From Treponema sp. (lineage in GTDB: Bacteria > Spirochaetota > Spirochaetia > Treponematales > Breznakiellaceae), in NCBI GenBank assembly GCA_009786715.1, contig WQRN01000050.1, positions 1 through 9,909 on the forward strand: DNA of 9,909 bases. The letters run 5' to 3'. Each line of letters opens with the position of its first letter. The stretch's first letter is position 1. Of this stretch, positions 1 through 7,781 are shown one piece after another. Both the position numbers and the translations under genes were made by a program. The notes under the pieces were generated by a model that was given only the letters and a program-made list of their open reading frames with translations, was not told the origin of the DNA and searched no databases.

Positions 1-1476
1 ATAATTAGATGGCTTTATGCCAGATTTCAACTTACGGCATCGGAGCAATTTGCAGAGAGAATAAAGCATGATGCAATAAAGGAAGCGGAAGCAAAGAAGA
101 AGGAGATCCTTCTTGAAGCGAAAGAACAGGTAATCCGTGAAAGGAACCAGCAGGAGAGAGAGACCCGGGAACGTAGGGCTGAGTTGCAGCGGTATGAACG
201 CCGCGTTGTAGTAAAAGAAGAGGCGATAGATAAGAAAACCGCTCAAATCGAGCGTACAGAGCAGTTATTTGTCGAAAAAGAAAAAGTATTTCAGACTCGT
301 GAGGACGCGCTTTCCAAAGAGGAGCAGCGGTACCGCGCTGAGCTTGAACGCATATCGGGATTAACTTCCGATGAAGCCAAGGCTTTGATCATTCAAGACC
401 TTGAAAATGAGGCAAAACACGACGCTCAATCGCTGATTAACAAAATCGAGCAGGAAGCCAGTGTCGCGGCGGAAAAAAGAGCCCGCGACATCCTTGTAAC
501 AACAATTCAACGACTGGCAACCGAAGTCACGGGAGATGTAACGGTAACCACCGTCACCTTGCCCAACGACGAAATGAAAGGGCGGATCATCGGCAGGGAA
601 GGCAGAAATATCCGAACCCTGGAGACATTAACAGGCGCGGACATCATCATCGATGACACACCCGAAGCTGTGGTTATCTCCTGTTTCGATCCTGTCCGCC
701 GCGAAATAGCGAAAATCGCTCTTGAAAGGCTTATTCTTGACGGGCGGATTCATCCGGCGCGGATTGAAGAAATCGTTATCAAGGTAAGCAAGGACATTTC
801 GCAGAAAATCTTTGAAGAAGGCGAAAAAGTCCTCTTTGACATGGGCATCCATAATATTAAGCAAGACGCTGTCCGCGCGCTCGGGCGGCTATATTTCCGC
901 ACCAGCTACGGTCAGAACGTGCTGCACCATTCAAAAGAGGTGGCGGTTATCGCCGGTATGCTGGCCGCCGAAGTCGGCTGCAACCGCGACATTGCAAAAC
1001 GCGCAGCGCTATTACACGACATTGGAAAAGGCACAGAATCCGATTCGGATCTTAACCACGCCGAAATCGGCATGGACATGGCGCGTAAAATGGGTGAAGA
1101 TCCGCGGATTATTAACGCAATCGGCAGCCATCATAACGATATTGAACCGACATGCTTGGAAGCCGTCTTGGTGCAGATCGCGGACGCAATTTCCGCGGCT
1201 CGTCCCGGCGCGCGCAAAGAAACGCTGGACAACTACATGAAACGCCTTGAAAACCTTGAAAACATCGCGACGGGCTTCAGCGGAGTAGATAAATCCTTCG
1301 CAATTCAGGCAGGGCGCGAACTTCGCATTTTGGTTAACAATGAAGCGCTCAATGACGACCAAACCCGCGAGCTTGCAAAAGAAATCGCCAAAAAGATTGA
1401 AAACGATCTCCGCTACCCGGGACGCATCAAGGTAACAATGATTCGCGAAACGCGGATAACAGAATACGCAAGGTAA
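1..1476 (+). CDS. rny: Ribonuclease Y, 5' end cut off by window edge
   Basis: RNase Y is a membrane-anchored endoribonuclease that starts mRNA decay. The frame is open from base 1, so the start and N-terminal membrane anchor lie outside the window. A TTG at 184 is internal and is not the start. The visible 491 residues compare with a usual length of about 510-520, so only some 20-30 are missing. Visible residues 10-130 are a charged, Glu/Lys/Arg-rich coiled coil. The KH RNA-binding domain follows, with GRIIGREGRN at about 194-203. The HD hydrolase domain comes next, with an early His pair (LHHS, about 309-311), the metal-binding His-Asp in LLHDIGK (339-340) and GSHHND (about 376-381). The protein ends in the conserved C-terminal segment. 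All family hallmarks are intact. The gene ends at TAA 1474-1476, five bases before a strong terminator hairpin, and is convergent with the kinase gene to its right. Identification is firm; upstream partners are unseen. Confidence 0.97.
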   Translation: MIRWLYARFQLTASEQFAERIKHDAIKEAEAKKKEILLEAKEQVIRERNQQERETRERRAELQRYERRVVVKEEAIDKKTAQIERTEQLFVEKEKVFQTREDALSKEEQRYRAELERISGLTSDEAKALIIQDLENEAKHDAQSLINKIEQEASVAAEKRARDILVTTIQRLATEVTGDVTVTTVTLPNDEMKGRIIGREGRNIRTLETLTGADIIIDDTPEAVVISCFDPVRREIAKIALERLILDGRIHPARIEEIVIKVSKDISQKIFEEGEKVLFDMGIHNIKQDAVRALGRLYFRTSYGQNVLHHSKEVAVIAGMLAAEVGCNRDIAKRAALLHDIGKGTESDSDLNHAEIGMDMARKMGEDPRIINAIGSHHNDIEPTCLEAVLVQIADAISAARPGARKETLDNYMKRLENLENIATGFSGVDKSFAIQAGRELRILVNNEALNDDQTRELAKEIAKKIENDLRYPGRIKVTMIRETRITEYAR

Positions 1477-1481
1477 TTAAA

Positions 1482-1510
1482 ACGCCGGATGAAAATCCGG
1501 CGTTTTTTTT
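1482..1510 (+). terminator. Rho-independent terminator of rny, possibly bidirectional
   Basis: ACGCCGGAT (1482-1490) pairs perfectly with ATCCGGCGT (1495-1503) around a GAAA tetraloop. On the plus strand the hairpin is followed at once by a run of eight T (1503-1510). It starts five bases after the rny stop. On the minus strand the same hairpin is followed by TTTTAATTA, so it can also end the convergent kinase transcript, whose stop codon (1509-1511) lies at its edge. The plus-strand call is strong; minus-strand activity is inference. Confidence 0.92.
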
Positions 1511-4466
1511 ATATATATTTTCTTAATTTATCAAATACGGTATCGATATCGATTGGCTTTCCGATATGGTCGTTCATTCCAGCGGCTAAACAGTTTTCTA
1601 TATCTTCTTTGAATACGTTAGCCGTCATCGCAATTATCGGAATTTTTCCGTCTAAAACGCGTATCTGCCGTGTTGCCTCAAGACCGTCCATTTCCGGCAT
1701 TTGCATATCCATAAAAATAATGTCGTAAGCGCCTTTAACTGACGCTTTATCAAGCGCTTCTTTTCCGTTCTCCGCGATATCAATAATCAAACCGGAACCA
1801 TCCAGAAGCGAAATTATTATTTCGCGGTTTATCTCAATATCTTCCGCAATTAAAAGCTTTTTACCGCTGAACTCACCGGGTTTATTTTTATCAGCATTAT
1901 CATGACTTTCCGTATTTTTATATAACTGTGAATGTTCAACATTCATTTTTAATATCACATTGAAAATAAATGTTGAACCCTTTCCAAGTTCGGATTGAAT
2001 TATTATATCGCCGCCCATCAACTCTACAATGCGTTTGGATATGGCAAGGCCCAGCCCTGTGCCTCCGTATTTTCGCGTTGTTCCGCTCTCCGCTTGTTCA
2101 AATACATGAAATATTTTTTGCTGCTGTTCGGGAGAAATGCCAATTCCGCTGTCCGCTACTTCAAAACGCAGATTGCAGCTTCTTTCGCCTTTTTCAACTA
2201 AAAATACGCCGACGCTGATATTGCCGCCTTCGGGAGTAAATTTTGCCGCGTTTGAAAGCAGGTTTACAAGCACTTGCGTCAGCCGCTGATCGTCGCCAAT
2301 GTAGAATAACGGAATGTTATCATCAGCATTCATTGAAAAATTAAGCTTTTTTTCTTCCATGCGCAAACGCACAAAGGAAACCGCTTTTTGCAAAAGGCCT
2401 CTCAATTCGAATTGAACTTCGGAAAGTTCAAGTTTGTTCGCCTCAATTTTTGACATATCAAGTATGTCGTTAATTATTCCTAGCAAATGAGTAGAGGATT
2501 CTTCTACCTTGCCAAGAGCGTATAACCTGCGTTCTTCCTCGGCTGCTTTTTTCGCGATTGCCGTCATGCCGATAATCGCGTTCATCGGCGTCCGCATTTC
2601 ATGGCTCATATTGGAGAGGAACTCGCCTTTAGCGCGGCTTGCGAATTCGGCCTTTTCCTTCGCCTTGATCAGCTCTGCTTCCAAGGCGCGTTTTTCGGTT
2701 AAATCGATGCATATTGCGGCAATCATTCCGTCTTTTAAAATAAAACTTGTTACTTCTAAAAGGCGAATTGTTTTATCTTTACAGGTAATTCTAACTTCAT
2801 GCTTGGCTATTCCCTCTTTAATTGTCTGCGGAATATTTCTGTTTTTTACATAATAAAAATTCTCTTCATCAAGAATAAGACCGAAACCGCCTTCGTGAAG
2901 TTCCGACAAGGAATAACCTGTAACAAAAGAAGCGGCAGGATTCGCATAAGCGCATTTACCTTCGTTATCTGAATAGAAAATCATTATAGGTGAATTTTCT
3001 ATAATGGAAGTTCTTCTGCCCATTGCTTCGCGTTCAAAAACCCCGGACAATGTGCTTGCAAAAAGATTAACAAGACTTATTTCGCTGTCGCTCCATTTAT
3101 AATCGACGCCTTCAAATCCAAAATCTATCGCGCCTATCATTTCATTCTTAACAAAAACAGGCGTAGTAATATAATTTTTAAAATTCAGCCTATAAGGTCT
3201 CATGGCTTTATTTACAACCGGATCATCGGAAGTTAAACATGAACTTTTTCCGCTTCCGGGTTTTATACTTTTAATAATTGAGAGCATGGGATCTTTCAGC
3301 GGCATCTTGGTTCCGATACGCGATGGAATATTAAGTTTTGGATCGATCCATTCGTTACTGCATATAAGCGTAAGACCGTCATCATCTAACTTGAAATAGA
3401 GTAATTGCGAAATATTCATAAATTCGCCGACCATCTGCATCGTTTTTGAAATCAGGCTGTTAGGATCAGTATCGGTTAAAAAACTCCGCGATATATTTGC
3501 CATCAGTATCTGCTGGTTCAGCTGTTTCTCTGCAAGATCATTAAATTTTCTTCTGATTCTTCTTGAAACTATAAAGAACGCTGTAACAGCCAAGAGACCC
3601 ACTATGCCGGCAAAAATAATCAATGTACTCATTAAACGCTGATTTGTAAGAGTAGATTCAATGTCAACTCCGGTAAACAACATTCCGATTATTTCATCGT
3701 CTAAAATGAGCGGTGAATAACAGACGCCGTACATTATCCCGTTTAATCTCAAATGCCCAAGATATTCTTTTTTATTTTTAATAACAGTTTCGGTTATAAA
3801 ATCAAACGCTTTTATGCCGGTTAATCTTGCGCCTGTTTCATCGGTAAGAGTTGTGGAAATCCGCTCATTACCCAGAAAAATTGTAGCTTCGCAGCCTGTT
3901 TGTTCCTTAAAATCGTCAATATACTCGCTTTTTGACAAATCGTAGCAAATATTAACCATACCGATTAATTTCCCGCCGTCAAAAATGGGAGCGCTTGCGT
4001 AAATTGAAAGCGGCGATTTACTCATCTCTATGCTTTCTATCGATGTCGCGCTTTTACCTGTTTGTATAACCTTCGAAACAGCTTTATACCTTGAAAGATC
4101 GTCTCCTCTTATTTCGTTATACGATCTTGCAAGCACGATTCCCTTCTCGTCGCAGATGCTGGAAAAATCCATACCTTGTGAATAATTAATCAGAAATCTT
4201 TTAAGTAAAACATGATCACCGGATTTAATATAGGATATTATAGATTCATCGCTGGAGATAACACCGGAACGCATTACAAGCCTTTCTTCATATTCCGACA
4301 AATAATTAATAAGGCTGATATTCGCCATCTTAACGCGATCAAGAGTAAGTCCCGTAATAATACCGTTTGTCTGATACTGAACAATAAAAACAACAGCGCC
4401 GAGAGTTATAATAAAAATCAGAATAAAAATAGCATTAATATTAAATTTTGGTTTTTTGGCTGCCAT
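1509..4466 (-). CDS. Membrane-bound hybrid sensor histidine kinase (Cache-GAF-PAS-HisKA-HATPase-REC)
   Basis: A 985-residue inner-membrane kinase that should sense an extracytoplasmic ligand, autophosphorylate on His and pass the phosphate to its own receiver. Membrane segments are at about 11-31 and 279-300 and enclose a Cache-type periplasmic sensor (about 33-278). A GAF-like domain (about 322-480) and a PAS domain (about 486-595) follow. HisKA has the phospho-acceptor His622 in SHEMRTP. The HATPase has the N box around Asn735/Asn739, G1 DSGIG (772-776) and G2 GGTGLGL (801-807). The receiver (about 868-985) has acidic residues Glu875/Asp876, acceptor Asp920 in [13 protein letters not shown], Thr948 and Lys970. 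All catalytic residues are present. No HPt domain or output domain follows. The ATG start lies 14 bp after the DUF362 stop, with a weak GGA-type ribosome site, which suggests co-transcription. The ligand is unknown; GAF and PAS may add cytoplasmic sensing. Confidence 0.95.
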   Translation of the reverse strand: MAAKKPKFNINAIFILIFIITLGAVVFIVQYQTNGIITGLTLDRVKMANISLINYLSEYEERLVMRSGVISSDESIISYIKSGDHVLLKRFLINYSQGMDFSSICDEKGIVLARSYNEIRGDDLSRYKAVSKVIQTGKSATSIESIEMSKSPLSIYASAPIFDGGKLIGMVNICYDLSKSEYIDDFKEQTGCEATIFLGNERISTTLTDETGARLTGIKAFDFITETVIKNKKEYLGHLRLNGIMYGVCYSPLILDDEIIGMLFTGVDIESTLTNQRLMSTLIIFAGIVGLLAVTAFFIVSRRIRRKFNDLAEKQLNQQILMANISRSFLTDTDPNSLISKTMQMVGEFMNISQLLYFKLDDDGLTLICSNEWIDPKLNIPSRIGTKMPLKDPMLSIIKSIKPGSGKSSCLTSDDPVVNKAMRPYRLNFKNYITTPVFVKNEMIGAIDFGFEGVDYKWSDSEISLVNLFASTLSGVFEREAMGRRTSIIENSPIMIFYSDNEGKCAYANPAASFVTGYSLSELHEGGFGLILDEENFYYVKNRNIPQTIKEGIAKHEVRITCKDKTIRLLEVTSFILKDGMIAAICIDLTEKRALEAELIKAKEKAEFASRAKGEFLSNMSHEMRTPMNAIIGMTAIAKKAAEEERRLYALGKVEESSTHLLGIINDILDMSKIEANKLELSEVQFELRGLLQKAVSFVRLRMEEKKLNFSMNADDNIPLFYIGDDQRLTQVLVNLLSNAAKFTPEGGNISVGVFLVEKGERSCNLRFEVADSGIGISPEQQQKIFHVFEQAESGTTRKYGGTGLGLAISKRIVELMGGDIIIQSELGKGSTFIFNVILKMNVEHSQLYKNTESHDNADKNKPGEFSGKKLLIAEDIEINREIIISLLDGSGLIIDIAENGKEALDKASVKGAYDIIFMDMQMPEMDGLEATRQIRVLDGKIPIIAMTANVFKEDIENCLAAGMNDHIGKPIDIDTVFDKLRKYI

Positions 4467-4480
4467 TTATTATTCCGGTT

Positions 4481-5497
4481 TTAACTGTCCAATTTGATTA
4501 ATTTATACTGCCTTTTTCCAAGCCCGATTTTTTCGGCATGTTCTATTGTTAAGAGCCCGTTTCTGGATTCAATCCGCTCAATTAAATCTTTACCGTCAGC
4601 CGCGGCATAAACAAGATCAACGCACGCCTGATCGAGCGCGACAGGATCCAGAGACGCGAGTATGCCTATATCTGCCATTGTAGGAGCTGCAGGCTTACCG
4701 CTGCAGTCGCAATCAACAGAAAGATGGTTCATAACATTAATATAAAGGATTTTATTCCTGTTGGCATCAGAAATCGCCTTTGCTGCCTCCGCCATTGATT
4801 CCAAAAAATCATTCTGCGCGCCGCCCCACGGTCTTGTTTTACTCTTACCGCCTGAATGTATCCATGCCTTTCCGGCTGAGGAAGCATAACCGATTGACAT
4901 ATTTTTTAATGCGCCGCCCAAACCGCCCATCTGGTGTCCTTTAAAATGTGAAAGCACCACATGAAAATCAAATTCTTTAAAACGAGCGCCTACAATATCT
5001 TCTTTTAAATGTTTTCCGCCGGTTACAGGAATGCTAATTTCTTCTTTTTCATCCATTATAACAACAGGCGCTATCGCGGTAAAACCATGTTCCTTCGCAA
5101 CCTGATAATGGGCAGCGGTACTTGCGCGCCTTCCGCCGTAAACTGTATTGCACTCAACGATTGTTCCGTTTACATGCTGAACAAGATTCTTAATAAGTTC
5201 AGGTGAAAGAAAATGCTTGTTTCCAGGCTCTCCCGTGCTAATTTTCACGGCGACTTTGCCGTTTGCCTCACGTCCAAGCGCGCGGTAAACTGCCATTAAA
5301 CCTGCAGGGGTAATGCTGGTGGTCATAAAAACCGAAGCCTCATCTATTTTTACCTGTTCCTGAACAGGCGCGGCAGGCTGTGGCTGTGTCCGCGGTCTTG
5401 ATTGCGCCTGCGCTTTTTGGAAACAACCGGCAGAACACAATACAAAAACACATAAAACCGCAGCGAAAATATAATTAAAAATATGTGATTTTTTCAT
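4481..5497 (-). CDS. DUF362-family protein, predicted lipoprotein
   Basis: A 338-residue protein whose residues 50-338 match the DUF362 family, which has no settled biochemical role. Visible family signatures are ECNTVYGGRRAS (115-126), the Gly-rich FKGHQMGGLGGALKNMSIG (185-203), and a Cys-Asp-Cys pair (Cys263, Cys265) just before a PTMADIGILASLDPVALDQ-like segment (about 272-290). The cysteines suggest metal or iron-sulfur binding, but this is inference. The usual fused 4Fe-4S ferredoxin module of many DUF362 proteins is absent. The N-terminus is Lys-Lys followed by a hydrophobic stretch (about 6-23) ending SAGC with Cys25. This resembles a lipoprotein signal, although Ser rather than Leu sits at -3, as tolerated in spirochaetes. 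A Pro/Gln-rich linker (27-48) follows, typical of a tethered exported protein. The start is supported by a strong GGGGAG ribosome site. It is the first gene of a likely operon with the hybrid kinase 14 bp downstream. Confidence 0.88.
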   Translation of the reverse strand: MKKSHIFNYIFAAVLCVFVLCSAGCFQKAQAQSRPRTQPQPAAPVQEQVKIDEASVFMTTSITPAGLMAVYRALGREANGKVAVKISTGEPGNKHFLSPELIKNLVQHVNGTIVECNTVYGGRRASTAAHYQVAKEHGFTAIAPVVIMDEKEEISIPVTGGKHLKEDIVGARFKEFDFHVVLSHFKGHQMGGLGGALKNMSIGYASSAGKAWIHSGGKSKTRPWGGAQNDFLESMAEAAKAISDANRNKILYINVMNHLSVDCDCSGKPAAPTMADIGILASLDPVALDQACVDLVYAAADGKDLIERIESRNGLLTIEHAEKIGLGKRQYKLIKLDS

Positions 5498-5501
5498 TTT
5501 T

Positions 5502-5511
5502 CTCCCCTTTA
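5502..5511 (-). promoter_or_regulatory. Ribosome binding site of the DUF362 gene
   Basis: On the minus strand AAGGGGAGA sits about five bases before the ATG at 5497-5495. This good Shine-Dalgarno match fixes the start and therefore the signal peptide of the DUF362 protein. Confidence 0.8.
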
Positions 5512-5542
5512 TTAAATTAAGTATATACTATATGGGCAAATA

Positions 5543-5548
5543 ATTATA
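5543..5548 (-). promoter_or_regulatory. Candidate -10 box for the DUF362-kinase operon
   Basis: The minus strand reads TATAAT here, about 46 bases before the start codon of the DUF362 gene, a sensible distance. No TTGACA-like -35 stands 16-18 bases further upstream (the stretch there reads close to CCCCAA), and the whole area is AT-rich. The box may be chance, or may need an activator. Confidence 0.25.
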
Positions 5549-5677
5549 ACCCTATAAATGTATTTTTGGGGAACAGTAGCAATTAAAACTATATCGGCAT
5601 ATTACTGGGTGAAATTCCCGGTTTTCATGGATTTGCATCGTCTAATATTATAATATGCGCGGTTTTCATATAAACTG

Positions 5678-5818
5678 ATGGGTGTTGCGACATACTTTTT
5701 GGGAACAGAAATACTCGAACCATATACTTCTTTAATTCCTGTGATTGATGAAGTCTAAAAGGTACTTTCGGAAAATGAAAATATCGAAATCATTGGAATG
5801 AAAGTTTACAATACCTAA
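5678..5818 (+). pseudogene. Possible decayed coding remnant, one internal stop
   Basis: From ATG 5678 one frame reads as plausible protein: 26 codons starting MGVATYFLGTEILEP and ending IPVIDEV. A TAA (5756-5758) interrupts it, and it continues in the same frame as KVLSENENIEIIGMKVYNT to TAA 5816-5818. Replacing the internal stop would give one 46-residue peptide with an alternating beta/helix/beta look. The same frame upstream (5558-5653) gives another short peptide that also contains a Y-F-x-G-T motif. No ribosome binding site is visible. The pattern loosely recalls small ferredoxin-like-fold proteins of the YkoF/MTH1187 type, but the resemblance is weak and I do not assign a family. It may equally be chance reading in non-coding DNA. 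Confidence 0.25.
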
Positions 5819-5847
5819 ACCAAGATGAATTATTTATATGATTGAAA

Positions 5848-5854
5848 AGGAAGG
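5848..5854 (+). promoter_or_regulatory. Ribosome binding site that sets the FRG gene start
   Basis: AGGAAGG stands five bases before ATG 5860. The open frame also allows a TTG start at 5842, but that codon lies upstream of this Shine-Dalgarno sequence and has none of its own, so ATG 5860 is the start. Confidence 0.82.
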
Positions 5855-5859
5855 TTAAT

Positions 5860-6669
5860 ATGTCAGTATTGTCAAGAATAATTGAAGAAGTTGGAATTTT
5901 TAAAAATGCAAGGACAAATAAGAGTGGAGATATATACTTTCGCGGTCAAAGAGAAAAAAATTTATTGATTCCATCTTTATTAAGAATAAAGAATCAAGAA
6001 CGTAGGATAGAGTTTTATGAAGGTACATATTATTGTGATGGTTGGATAATGGGTGCAAGTGAATTTGAAAAAGAAGCTAGCTCATGGGAAATATTAGCAA
6101 GATTTCAACATTATCAAATTCCAACAAGATTACTTGATTGGTCATCGTCATTGATTAGCGCAATATATTTTTCTCTTGAAAAATGCTTATCATGTAATAA
6201 TAAATCAGAATGTGTTTTAAAAGATGCCTGCGATGGATATCCAGTGATATGGGTTTTAGATCCTGTTAGGATGCATAAAGAATTATTAGCTAAAGATATA
6301 TGTAATAAATATTCAGCTTTTACAATAGGTGTCGATGAAATTCAAGAATATAAAGATGTATTTATTACAAATAAGGAAGATTGGAAACTAGGTGATGTCC
6401 CAATTTTTATTGAAATTCCATGGAAAAATGCAAGGATATCAAAGCAAAAAGGTTATTTCACATTTCATCCAAATGAAAAAGAACTAGATAAATTTAATGT
6501 TTCAGATACCTGGTTAAAAAAAATTGTAATAAATGAATGTGAAATTGAAAAACTTATTAATGAAATTAATATAATTGGTATAAATGATCATGATATTTAT
6601 TCAGATTTACCGAGTCTTGGAAGATACTTTAATAGAAGGCTAATGGATTCTAATATTTATTATAAATAA
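5860..6669 (+). CDS. FRG-domain protein
   Basis: A 269-residue soluble protein, made up almost wholly of an FRG domain, named for its (F/Y)RG motif. Visible family motifs are YFRGQ (26-30), the ARFQHYQIPTRLLDW block (80-94) followed by SxxxxAIYFSL, the strand PVIWVLDP (128-135), RISKQKGYFTFH (192-203) and a C-terminal DLPSLGRYF (249-257). All are in their usual order, so the gene looks intact. To my knowledge the biochemical activity is not established; FRG genes are often found in variable, defence-like regions. A four-Cys cluster (109, 112, 118, 124) between the FSLE and WVLDP segments could bind zinc (inference). There is no signal peptide or membrane segment. The gene is far more AT-rich than its neighbours (9 G+C in bases 6541-6600 against 29 in 1081-1140 of rny) and rich in ATA, AAA and AAT codons, which suggests horizontal origin. 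It stands alone with no visible partner. Confidence 0.85.
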   Translation: MSVLSRIIEEVGIFKNARTNKSGDIYFRGQREKNLLIPSLLRIKNQERRIEFYEGTYYCDGWIMGASEFEKEASSWEILARFQHYQIPTRLLDWSSSLISAIYFSLEKCLSCNNKSECVLKDACDGYPVIWVLDPVRMHKELLAKDICNKYSAFTIGVDEIQEYKDVFITNKEDWKLGDVPIFIEIPWKNARISKQKGYFTFHPNEKELDKFNVSDTWLKKIVINECEIEKLINEINIIGINDHDIYSDLPSLGRYFNRRLMDSNIYYK

Positions 6670-6720
6670 TAATTAATAGATATATAGTATGTGATAAATA
6701 GAAGCTGTTGATAATCTTCT

Positions 6721-6739
6721 GGTGACTAACACCTTTTTT
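6721..6739 (+). terminator. Weak candidate terminator after the FRG gene
   Basis: GGTG (6721-6724) pairs with CACC (6730-6733) around a five-base loop, and six T follow directly. The stem is only four pairs, so efficiency is doubtful. A second small hairpin (AGAAG 6700-6704 with CTTCT 6716-6720) lies just before it. The orientation fits the FRG transcript only: on the minus strand no T run follows, so this does not serve the convergent cysK. The rest of 6670-6815 is AT-rich with no other feature that I can see. Confidence 0.45.
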
Positions 6740-6815
6740 ATTAAGAGCATTGATTTTACTGTTATTTCATTAGCATTACTATTTTATATATAGTGTCTTC
6801 CTTCTGTAAATAATT

Positions 6816-7778
6816 TTACGAATCTTCCGAATTCGATAACTGTGTTGAAAGATACCGTTCGCCGGAATCGGGCAATATTGCTACGATTGTTTTTCCGTTA
6901 TTTTCAGGTTTTGCGGCGAGTTGTAAAGCAGCCCAAACTGCCGCGCCTGAGGAAATACCTGCAAGTATTCCTTCTTCGCGGCTCAGTTTTCTGGCTGTAT
7001 CAAAAGCGTCTTCGTTTGTTACGCGAATAATTTCATCAATGATAGAACGGTTTAATATTTTGGGAACAAATCCCGCTCCTATGCCCTGTATCCGGTGAGG
7101 TCCTGCCAAACCTCCTGAAAGAACAGGAGACGCGTCAGGTTCTACTGCGACTATTTTTACTGTTTTCTTTTTATCTTTAAGAACTTCTCCTACCCCGGTA
7201 ATAGTTCCGCCTGTTCCTACTCCCGCGACAAAAATGTCAACTAGTCCGTTTGTGTCTTCCCAAATTTCTAACGCTGTTGTTTCACGATGAACCTGCGGAT
7301 TGGCAGGGTTTTCAAATTGCAGCGGCATGAAACTGCCTGCTATTTGCGCATTAAGCTCTTTCGCTTTTTTTATCGCGCCTGTCATCCCTTCAGTTCCCGG
7401 CGTTAAAATAATATCGGCGCCAAGCATTTTTGCCAATTTGCGGCGTTCAATGGACATTGTTTCCGGCATGGTAAGTATAAGTTTATAACCGAGAGACGCG
7501 CAGGAAAACGCGAGCCCTATGCCCGTATTTCCGCTTGTCGGCTCTATTACCACTGAGCCGGGTTTTAATTTTCCATTTTGTTTGGCGGCTTCAAGCATTG
7601 CAGCTCCTATGCGGCATTTAACGCTTCCCGCAGGATTAAACGCTTCAAGCTTGCCAAGCAGAATTCCTGGAAGTCTATCACCGTTAGGTGATACGCTCAG
7701 TTTCGGCAAATGTACCAAAGGCGTTGCTCCGATTGCTTCTGTTATTGCTCCGTAAACTTTTGATCGAAATGTTTTCAT
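6816..7778 (-). CDS. cysK: Cysteine synthase A (O-acetylserine sulfhydrylase)
   Basis: A cytoplasmic PLP enzyme that makes L-cysteine from O-acetyl-L-serine and sulfide, the last step of cysteine synthesis. It has 320 residues, the normal length. The PLP lysine is Lys54 in GSVKCRIG, the same variant with Cys after Lys as in the enterobacterial CysK. The substrate-binding loop PTSGNTG is at 80-86, then the [13 protein letters not shown] block (102-114). The phosphate-binding loop GVGTGGT is at 186-192, [12 protein letters not shown] at 269-280 and the PDSGERYLS end at 303-311. The match to CysK is close, including the QGIGAGFVP segment (231-239), rather than to cystathionine beta-synthase or CysM. 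The ATG is the first possible start because an in-frame stop (TAA) lies two codons upstream. There is no Shine-Dalgarno sequence. The gene has its own strong promoter and is probably monocistronic; no cysE is nearby. Confidence 0.96.
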   Translation of the reverse strand: MKTFRSKVYGAITEAIGATPLVHLPKLSVSPNGDRLPGILLGKLEAFNPAGSVKCRIGAAMLEAAKQNGKLKPGSVVIEPTSGNTGIGLAFSCASLGYKLILTMPETMSIERRKLAKMLGADIILTPGTEGMTGAIKKAKELNAQIAGSFMPLQFENPANPQVHRETTALEIWEDTNGLVDIFVAGVGTGGTITGVGEVLKDKKKTVKIVAVEPDASPVLSGGLAGPHRIQGIGAGFVPKILNRSIIDEIIRVTNEDAFDTARKLSREEGILAGISSGAAVWAALQLAAKPENNGKTIVAILPDSGERYLSTQLSNSEDS

Positions 7779-7781
7779 AGT

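Larger units (their letters stand above)
5498..5859. other. Intergenic region between divergent genes, no intact gene
   Basis: This 362-bp stretch separates the divergent DUF362 and FRG genes. It must hold both promoters, but neither is clear beyond an isolated TATAAT on each strand (minus 5548-5543, plus 5649-5654). It contains short in-frame, protein-like stretches broken by stop codons (see the pseudogene entry). It also has two small direct repeats: CGGTTTTCAT at 5619-5628 and 5660-5669, and a TTTTTGGG(G)AACAG pair at 5563-5576 and 5696-5708. I see no tRNA, riboswitch or inverted repeats of an insertion sequence. Confidence 0.6.

Noticed and set aside
184..186. TTG at 184 as the start of RNase Y
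   Set aside because: The frame is open to base 1 and upstream codons give the expected coiled coil of the family; the gene is cut by the window.
812..1240. Long plus-strand frame inside rny
   Set aside because: It overlaps the RNase Y HD domain in another frame and its translation shows no family features; it is a shadow of the real gene.
5842..5859. TTG start at 5842 adding six residues to the FRG protein
   Set aside because: The Shine-Dalgarno AGGAAGG lies after this TTG and is ideally spaced for ATG 5860.
5498..6815. Toxin-antitoxin or multi-gene defence operon around the FRG gene
   Set aside because: No intact small partner gene with a ribosome site is found on either side; the only nearby coding-like sequence is broken by stops.
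5498..6815. Insertion sequence or CRISPR array explaining the AT-rich segment
   Set aside because: No transposase-like frame, no terminal inverted repeats and no regularly spaced repeats could be seen.
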